Assembly (NCBI RefSeq): GCF_014596525.1
Contig: NZ_MSJP01000115.1
Coordinates: 1 to 64,000, forward strand
Length of the DNA stretch: 64,000 nucleotides
Direction: 5' to 3'
DNA from: Streptomyces sp. CBMA291
GTDB taxonomy: Bacteria; Actinomycetota; Actinomycetes; Streptomycetales; Streptomycetaceae
Shown here: one piece after another, positions 58,763-64,000 of the stretch
Position numbering within the stretch: the first letter of the stretch is position 1
Layout of the letters: every line of letters begins with the position of its first letter
Made by a program: the position numbers and the translations under genes
The notes under the pieces: generated by a model
Seen by the model: the letters and a program-made list of their open reading frames with translations, nothing else
Told to the model about the DNA's origin: nothing
Database searches by the model: none

Positions 58763-59329
58763 GTGAGGATCGGCGAACTGTCCCGGCGTACGAACGCCCC
58801 CGCGCGCCTTCTGCGGTACTACGAGGAGCAGGGGCTGATCGAACCGGAGCGCCTGCCCAACGGTTACCGCGACTACGACGAGTACCTCGTCGACCGGGTC
58901 ATCCAGATCCGGGGGCTGCTCGACGTGGGCCTGCCGACCCGGATCATCAAGCAGATCCTCCCGTGCCTGGACAAGCCGCGCACCATCCACATGCCCTACG
59001 CGACCCCCGACATGATCGCCACGCTCGAACACGAGCGGGACCTGATGAACGAGAAGATCGGGTGCCTGACGAAGAACCGCGACGCGATCGACGCCTATCT
59101 GGCCCTGGTGCCGCTCGGTCCTCCGGAGCCGGGGTCGGGGTCGGGGTCGGGGCCGGTCTCAGAGCCGGAGCCGGAGCCGGGGCCGGTCTCGGAGCCGGGG
59201 CCAGGACCGGTCTCAGGGCCGAGGTCGGCGCCGGGGCCGGTCGCGGAGCCGGTCACAGCCACGGTCACGGAGTCAGAGCCTGTCCCGGTTCCCGAGGGTG
59301 ACCGGGAAGCGGCGGGCATCGGCGCCTGA
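58763..59329 (+). CDS. MerR family transcriptional regulator
   Basis: 188 aa, GTG. MRIGELSRRTNAPARLLRYYEEQGLIEPERLPNGYRDY is the MerR HTH and wing. Effector region has CLDKPRTIHMPYATPDM and GCLTKN, too few Cys for a metal sensor. Residues about 125-180 are a Ser/Gly/Pro/Glu repeat (GSGSGPVSEPEPEP) from a DNA repeat at 59120-59260. Confidence 0.92.
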   Translation: MRIGELSRRTNAPARLLRYYEEQGLIEPERLPNGYRDYDEYLVDRVIQIRGLLDVGLPTRIIKQILPCLDKPRTIHMPYATPDMIATLEHERDLMNEKIGCLTKNRDAIDAYLALVPLGPPEPGSGSGSGPVSEPEPEPGPVSEPGPGPVSGPRSAPGPVAEPVTATVTESEPVPVPEGDREAAGIGA

Positions 59330-59441
59330 GTCCGGACTGAGGGTCCGGCTGGGATCCGGCCGGGGCCCGGCTAAGGCACGGCCGGGGCCCAGCTATGGCA
59401 CGGCCAGGGCACGGCTAAGGCCCGGCCGAACGATGTGGCGC

Positions 59442-60284
59442 TCACGCTCCCCGTATCGCCTCCGCCAGGGACGTCAGCAGGGCCACCACCCCTCCCGGGC
59501 CGTCCACCGACAGGTCCGCCCGGTCGGACAGTTCCGGGACTTCCGTGGAGCCGCTGCACACCAGGAGGCCCGGGACGCCGTCGGAGCGGAGTTTCTCGAC
59601 GGCGGCGAAGGCCGGCAGGTCGCCCAGGTCGTCGCCCGCGTACAGGACCGAGCCCGCGCCCGTCTCCCGTACGTACTCCGCGAGCGCGACCCCCTTGTCC
59701 ATGCCCGGCGGGCGCAGCTCCAGGACCATCCGGCCCGGCTCCAGGACGAGGCCGTGATCGGCCGCCAGCTCCCCCAGCGGGCCCTTCAGTGCTTCGAAGG
59801 CGGTCTCGGGGTCCTGGGCGCGGCGCGTGTGGACCGCCACCGCCCGGCCCTTCTCCTCTATCCAGACGCCCGGCCAGGCTCCGGCCCGGTCGAGGAAGCC
59901 GGGAAGCTCGGCCCGTACGGAGGCGACCCCGGGGTGCGGTGCGGGCGCCCGCACCGTGCCGGTCACCGCGTCCCAGCGCTCGGCGCCGTAGTGGCCGAGG
60001 ACCACGAGGTGTTCCAGTCCGGGGACCCCGGCGAAGCCGCCGTAGCGGACCGCGACCCCGGCGGGGCGGCCGGTCACGACGGCGATCGAGGCGACCTCGG
60101 GGGCGAGCGCGGCGAGCGCGGCGACGGCGTCGGGGTGGGCGCGGGCCCGCTCGGGGTCGGGGACGATCTCGGCGAGCGTGCCGTCGAAGTCGAGGGCGAC
60201 GACGGCTTGCGCGGGCCGCGCGAGGAGCGCGGCCAGACCGTCGCGGCCGGCGGGTGTGGTCGGGTGCGGGAGGCTGCTGACCAT
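59442..60284 (-). CDS. otsB: Trehalose-6-phosphate phosphatase
   Basis: 280 aa. HAD motifs: VVALDFDGTLAEIVPDP (DxDGT), VVTGRPAGVAVRYGG, DKGVALAEYVRE, VLYAGDDLGDLPAF. Dephosphorylates trehalose-6-P. Separated from otsA by a GNAT gene and the MFS/MerR pair. Confidence 0.95.
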   Translation of the reverse strand: MVSSLPHPTTPAGRDGLAALLARPAQAVVALDFDGTLAEIVPDPERARAHPDAVAALAALAPEVASIAVVTGRPAGVAVRYGGFAGVPGLEHLVVLGHYGAERWDAVTGTVRAPAPHPGVASVRAELPGFLDRAGAWPGVWIEEKGRAVAVHTRRAQDPETAFEALKGPLGELAADHGLVLEPGRMVLELRPPGMDKGVALAEYVRETGAGSVLYAGDDLGDLPAFAAVEKLRSDGVPGLLVCSGSTEVPELSDRADLSVDGPGGVVALLTSLAEAIRGA

Positions 60285-60488
60285 GTCCCCGACCCTACCG
60301 ACGCGGGACGCCCGCGTCAGGGGGGCGAGCACCCTCGGTCTTCCCTGGTTCCCCCCTGACCTCTCCCCTGATATCCCCGTCGACCTCTCCCGTACGGGAC
60401 GGTCGCGTTCCTTGTCTCACGGGACGGCCGCGTCCCTTGTCTCGTGGGGCGGCCTCACCATCCATGCCTCATGGGACGGCCTCGCCCC

Positions 60489-60866
60489 TCAGCGCTTCCC
60501 CCGGCGCTCCGTCCTGATCCTGCGCAGGCGGTTGACCGTCACCGGGTCGTGGACGAGGGCGCGCGGGTCGTCCAGGAGGGCGTTGAGCAGTTGGTAGTAG
60601 CGGGTCGGGGAGAGGCCGAGGCGCTCGCGGACCGCTCGTTCCTTCGCGCCTGGGCCAGGCCAGGAGCGGCGCTCGACGGCGAGGACGGCCCGTTCACGCG
60701 CGCCGAGACCACTCGCGTCCTCGGGCGGCGTGTCCACGTCGGGGGGCGTGCCCTCGTCAGGCGGCGTGTCCACGTCGGGGGGCGAGTCGACCTCCGGCGA
60801 CGCGCCCTCGGCCGTCATGTCGGCCCCCGCCCCCGCGTCGTCCCCCGCCCCCTCGTTCTCCGTCAT
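60489..60866 (-). CDS. DUF3263 domain protein
   Basis: 125 aa. Acidic, Pro/Asp-rich N-terminus with PPDVDTPPD repeats. RAVLAVERRSWPGPGAKERAVRERLGLSPTRYYQLLNALLDDPRALVHDPVTVNRLRRIR is the DUF3263 helix-turn-helix-like unit, common next to otsB in streptomycetes. Confidence 0.92.
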   Translation of the reverse strand: MTENEGAGDDAGAGADMTAEGASPEVDSPPDVDTPPDEGTPPDVDTPPEDASGLGARERAVLAVERRSWPGPGAKERAVRERLGLSPTRYYQLLNALLDDPRALVHDPVTVNRLRRIRTERRGKR

Positions 60867-60891
60867 CCCGCCAACCTAGCCAACCGGCGGC

Positions 60892-62172
60892 CTACTCCGC
60901 GCTCTCCGCCGCCGTCGCCACCCGGCCGATCTTCGCGAGGATGTCGGCCGGGTGGCCGTCCGGGGTGACCGCCTTGCCGATGTTCTGCTTGACGTTCTCG
61001 CTGACCTTCGCCCAGGACGTCTTGCCGACCGGCGGGAGCTGGCTGTCCGGGAGCGTCTTGAGGAAGACGCGCAGGTTGGCGTGGTCGGGCTCGGTCTCCA
61101 TGCGGGTGGAGGCGGTGACGGTGACGGGCAGGAGGTCGTTGTCCCCGGCGAACTTCAGGACGTTCTCGTCGCTGAAGACGAAGTTGAGGAAGTCGCCGAT
61201 CTCCTTGCGGTGCCCGTTCTGCTTGAAGCCCATGATCCAGTCGGCGACACCCATCGCCGCCTTCGCCGGGCCCTCGGAGCCGGGCAGCGGGACCTGGCCG
61301 ACCTCGACGCCCTTCTTCGCGGCTTCCTTCAGGAGCGAGGGGTGGCCGTTGAGCATGCCGACCTCCCCGCGCGCGAAGGCGGCGAACGCGGCCTTGCGGT
61401 TGAGCTTGCCGGGGGCGATGGGGCCGGTGAGTCCCTTGCCGACGAGCTTCTTCTTGAGCCACTCGAAGGTACGGATGTTGGCCTCGGAGTCCACCGTGTA
61501 GTGGTCGGTGCCGTCGGTCCAGCCCCCGCCGCCGCTGAGCAGCCACATCAGCGCCTCCGCCTGGGCCTCCTCGGGGCCGAGGGGCAGGGCGAAGGGGGTG
61601 CGGACGCCGTTCTCCTTGAGCTTCTCCGCCGCCTCCGCCAGCTCGTCCCAGCTGGTGGGGGGCTTGACGTCGGCCTCTTCGAAGAGCTTGGTGTTGTAGA
61701 AGAGCGGGCGGGTGGAGGCGACGAACGGCAGCCCGTACTGGGTGCGCTTGTGCTCTCCCGCGGCGACGAGCGGAGCGAGGAAGTTGGCCTGGACGGGGAT
61801 GGAGAGCAGCTCGTCGGCGGCGTAGAGCTGTCCGGCGGCGGCGTAGTCGGCGTAGGCGCCGATCTGGGCGATATCGGGGGACTTGCCCGCCTTGACCATC
61901 TCGGCGACCTTGCGGTCGACGTCGTCCCAGGACTCGACCCGCAACTCGACCTTGACCCCGGGGTGCTTCGCCTCGAAGGCGGCGACGAGGTTCTTCCAGT
62001 ACTTCTTGGTGGTGTCCCCGCCGGTGAGGTCGTAGTCGGCGGCGACCAGCCGGAGTGTGACGTTCCCGGGTTCCCCGCCGAGGGAGTCGCAGCCGGTGAC
62101 CGCGGCGGTCATACCGAGGGCTGCGGCCGTGGTCAGTCCAAGGAATCGTCGCCGCTGCACGGATTCATCCAC
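60892..62172 (-). CDS. Sugar ABC transporter substrate-binding lipoprotein
   Basis: 426 aa. Twin-Arg-like RRRFLGLTTAAALGMTAAVTGC with lipobox VTGC; mature protein family-1 solute-binding (AFEAKHPGVKVELRVESWDDVDRKVAEMVKAGKSPDIAQIG, KPPTSWDELAEAAEKLKENG). Probable N-acetylglucosamine or oligosaccharide binder given its position next to nagKA and the shared dre (inference). No permease genes in the window. Confidence 0.88.
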   Translation of the reverse strand: MDESVQRRRFLGLTTAAALGMTAAVTGCDSLGGEPGNVTLRLVAADYDLTGGDTTKKYWKNLVAAFEAKHPGVKVELRVESWDDVDRKVAEMVKAGKSPDIAQIGAYADYAAAGQLYAADELLSIPVQANFLAPLVAAGEHKRTQYGLPFVASTRPLFYNTKLFEEADVKPPTSWDELAEAAEKLKENGVRTPFALPLGPEEAQAEALMWLLSGGGGWTDGTDHYTVDSEANIRTFEWLKKKLVGKGLTGPIAPGKLNRKAAFAAFARGEVGMLNGHPSLLKEAAKKGVEVGQVPLPGSEGPAKAAMGVADWIMGFKQNGHRKEIGDFLNFVFSDENVLKFAGDNDLLPVTVTASTRMETEPDHANLRVFLKTLPDSQLPPVGKTSWAKVSENVKQNIGKAVTPDGHPADILAKIGRVATAAESAE

Positions 62173-62345
62173 CTTTGGCTCGTCGTTTGCGCTGCGCCGA
62201 GCCCCACGTTCGCTCTGAGCAGGGCCGTAAGTCTCCCGTGATGGCAGGCATGAGGTCTACACCACCTGGGTATCACTTCCGCAACGCCACAGGGACCTTG
62301 GACCTCAGAAGCCTTCGAATTTGTATCCGTACGCAACAATCCTGC

Positions 62346-62361
62346 CCAGTGGACTAGACCT
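62346..62361. promoter_or_regulatory. DasR-type operator (dre) between the sugar-binding gene and nagK
   Basis: AGTGGACTAGACCTTT; left half perfect, right half weaker. 31 bp upstream of nagK. Confidence 0.75.
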
Positions 62362-62391
62362 TTTGGGTGCTCGCGCGCCAAACTGTCCCTC

Positions 62392-63342
62392 GTGAGACAC
62401 GTCATCGCCCTGGATGTGGGCGGCACCGGCATGAAAGCCGCCCTCGTCGGGGCGGACGGCACACTGCTCCACGAGACCCGCCGCGCCACCGGGCGCGACC
62501 GCGGCCCCGAGGCCGTGGTGGAGACGATCCTCGACTTCGCCGAGGAGCTGCACACCCTCGGCGTCGAGCGGTTCGGACAACCCGCCGCGGCCGCCGGAGT
62601 AGCCGTCCCCGGAATCGTCGACGCGGAGAACGGCGTCGCCGTCTACGCCGCCAACCTGGGCTGGCGTGATGTTCCCTTGCGCGAACTGCTCAGCCGACGG
62701 CTCGACGGCATCCCCGTCGCCCTCGGCCACGACGTGCGCACCGGCGGCCTCGCCGAAGGCCGGATCGGCGCGGGCAACGGCGCCGACCGCTTCCTCTTCG
62801 TGCCCCTCGGCACCGGCATCGCGGGCGCCATCGGCATCGGCGACCGCATCGAGGCGGGCGCCCACGGCTACGCGGGCGAGATAGGGCACATCGTCGTCCG
62901 CCCCGGCGGCACCGCCTGCGGCTGCGGCCAGCGCGGCTGCCTTGAGCGGTACGCCTCCGCCTCCGCCGTCTCCCAGGCCTGGGCCGAGGCCAGCGGCGAC
63001 CGCAAGGCCGACGCCGCCGACTGCGCCAAGGCCGTCGAATCCGGCGACCCCACGGCCCGCAGGATCTGGCAGGACGCCGTCGACGCCCTCGCCGACGGTC
63101 TGGTCACCGCGCTCACCCTGCTGGACCCCCGCACGCTCATCATCGGTGGCGGACTCGCCGAGGCCGGGGAAACCTTGTTCACACCACTTCGGGCCGCGGT
63201 GGAGGAGCGAGTCACGTTCCAGAAGCTGCCCGCCATCGTCCCGGCGGCCCTCGGGGACACCGCCGGTTGCCTGGGCGCGGGCCTCCTCGCCTGGGACCTG
63301 CTCGCCGAACAGCGCCCCACCGACTCGGAGGTATCCGCCTGA
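62392..63342 (+). CDS. nagK: ROK family kinase, N-acetylglucosamine kinase
   Basis: 316 aa, GTG. IALDVGGTGMKAALV phosphate loop, GHDVRTGG, zinc motif CGCGQRGCLERYA (CxCGxxGCxE), HIVVRPGG His ligand. Phosphorylates GlcNAc to GlcNAc-6-P. Stop overlaps the nagA start by one base. dre upstream. Confidence 0.92.
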   Translation: MRHVIALDVGGTGMKAALVGADGTLLHETRRATGRDRGPEAVVETILDFAEELHTLGVERFGQPAAAAGVAVPGIVDAENGVAVYAANLGWRDVPLRELLSRRLDGIPVALGHDVRTGGLAEGRIGAGNGADRFLFVPLGTGIAGAIGIGDRIEAGAHGYAGEIGHIVVRPGGTACGCGQRGCLERYASASAVSQAWAEASGDRKADAADCAKAVESGDPTARRIWQDAVDALADGLVTALTLLDPRTLIIGGGLAEAGETLFTPLRAAVEERVTFQKLPAIVPAALGDTAGCLGAGLLAWDLLAEQRPTDSEVSA

Positions 63343-64000
63343 TGGCCGATCACAAGGTTCTCGCCGGCGCACGCGTCGTGCTGCCCACCGGGATCGTCGA
63401 GAACGGACGCGTGATCGTCGACGGCGACCGCATCGCGGGCAGCACCCCCGAGGGCGCCCCCACCGTCGACCTGAGCGGGCACTGGATCGTCCCCGGCTTC
63501 GTCGACATGCACAACCACGGCGGCGGCGGCGCCTCCTTCACCTCCGGCACGGTCGACGACGTCCTCAAGGGCGTCCACACCCACCGGCTGCACGGCACCA
63601 CCACCGTCGTCGCCTCCTTCGTCACCGGCGAGATGGACTTCCTGACCCAGCGGGCCGGGCTCCTCTCCGAGCTGGCCGAGCAGGGCGACCTGGCCGGTCT
63701 GCACTTCGAGGGCCCGTTCATCTCCCCCTGCCGCAAGGGCGCCCACGACGAGACGCTGCTGCGCGACCCCGACCCGGCCGAGGTCCGCAAGCTCATCGAC
63801 GCGGCGCGCGGCCAGGCCAAGATGGTCACCCTCGCCACCGAGCTGCCCGGCGGCCTGGACTCCGTACGACTGCTTGCCGAGCACGGTGTGATCGCCGCGA
63901 TCGGGCACACCGACGCCAGCTACGAGCAGACCGTCGAGGCCATCGACGCGGGCGCCACCGTCGCCACCCACCTCTACAACGCGATGCCCGCCCTCGGCCA
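63342..64000 (+). CDS. nagA: N-acetylglucosamine-6-phosphate deacetylase, 3' end outside window
   Basis: First 219 residues visible. GHWIVPGFVDMHNHGGGGASF (metal HxH), HRLHGTTTVVASFVT, LHFEGPFISPCRKGAHD (EGPF), IGHTDASYEQ. Makes GlcN-6-P from GlcNAc-6-P. Confidence 0.95.
   Translation, partial: MADHKVLAGARVVLPTGIVENGRVIVDGDRIAGSTPEGAPTVDLSGHWIVPGFVDMHNHGGGGASFTSGTVDDVLKGVHTHRLHGTTTVVASFVTGEMDFLTQRAGLLSELAEQGDLAGLHFEGPFISPCRKGAHDETLLRDPDPAEVRKLIDAARGQAKMVTLATELPGGLDSVRLLAEHGVIAAIGHTDASYEQTVEAIDAGATVATHLYNAMPALG

Noticed and set aside
1..64000. tRNA, rRNA, CRISPR arrays, insertion sequences or phage integrases
   Set aside because: No cloverleaf, spacer array, transposase or integrase motif was recognised on either strand.

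Overview
The window is about 70% or more G+C, its genes have strong G/C third-codon bias with frequent GTG and occasional TTG starts, and the gene content is that of Streptomyces: XRE/DUF5753/DUF397 and DUF6879 modules, HelR, a CsoR copper operon, DasR-type operators, and the block groEL2-csp-moaD-thrC-otsA-otsB-nagKA. From memory, that right-hand order (murQ to nagA) resembles the S. coelicolor chromosome core. I could not check this.

Left part (1-8.6 kb): a helicase-associated gene and the XPB-type helicase, normally close neighbours, are separated by about 4 kb holding a 448-aa XRE regulator, an internally deleted ATPase relic, and a two-gene radical SAM-CYTH operon whose first gene has a TTA (bldA) codon at position 7. 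A reverse-strand pair, a HEAT-like protein and a Cys-rich HExxH metalloprotein, follows. Then come HelR-VOC, a DHFR-like reductase, an APH-type kinase, CutC, and a complete copper module (secreted His-rich protein, CopZ, CopA, CsoR) with three CsoR-type palindromes (8.8-18.2 kb).

Middle (18.2-47 kb): a secreted GH18 chitinase with two DasR-type sites; a glycosyltransferase; DUF2087 with a truncated LysE; a PadR-sulfatase-MFS-esterase cassette; a GNAT-like gene; an XRE/DUF397 pair next to two small genes; an MBL hydrolase divergent from a MarR regulator; an M64 metallopeptidase with a seven-blade propeller and a small partner; a long HTH-to-HD reading frame; an EF-hand protein; a BisC-like molybdoenzyme; a degraded kinase/GNAT/frameshift block; an 88-aa/DUF6879/XRE operon; and a Cmx-type efflux pump with a CPT-like kinase. 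This stretch is rich in relics and low-complexity repeats.

Right part (47-64 kb) is core metabolism: RpiR-MurQ (cell-wall sugar recycling), GroEL2 under two CIRCE elements, a cold-shock protein, thrC-moaD behind a SAM-I riboswitch, a GpgS-like transferase, otsA and otsB (trehalose) separated by a GNAT gene and a MerR/MFS pair, DUF3263, a sugar-binding lipoprotein, and nagK-nagA entering the right edge. A recurring theme is amino-sugar use: chitinase, nagKA and, unexpectedly, cutC carry DasR-type operators, and murQ feeds the same pool.
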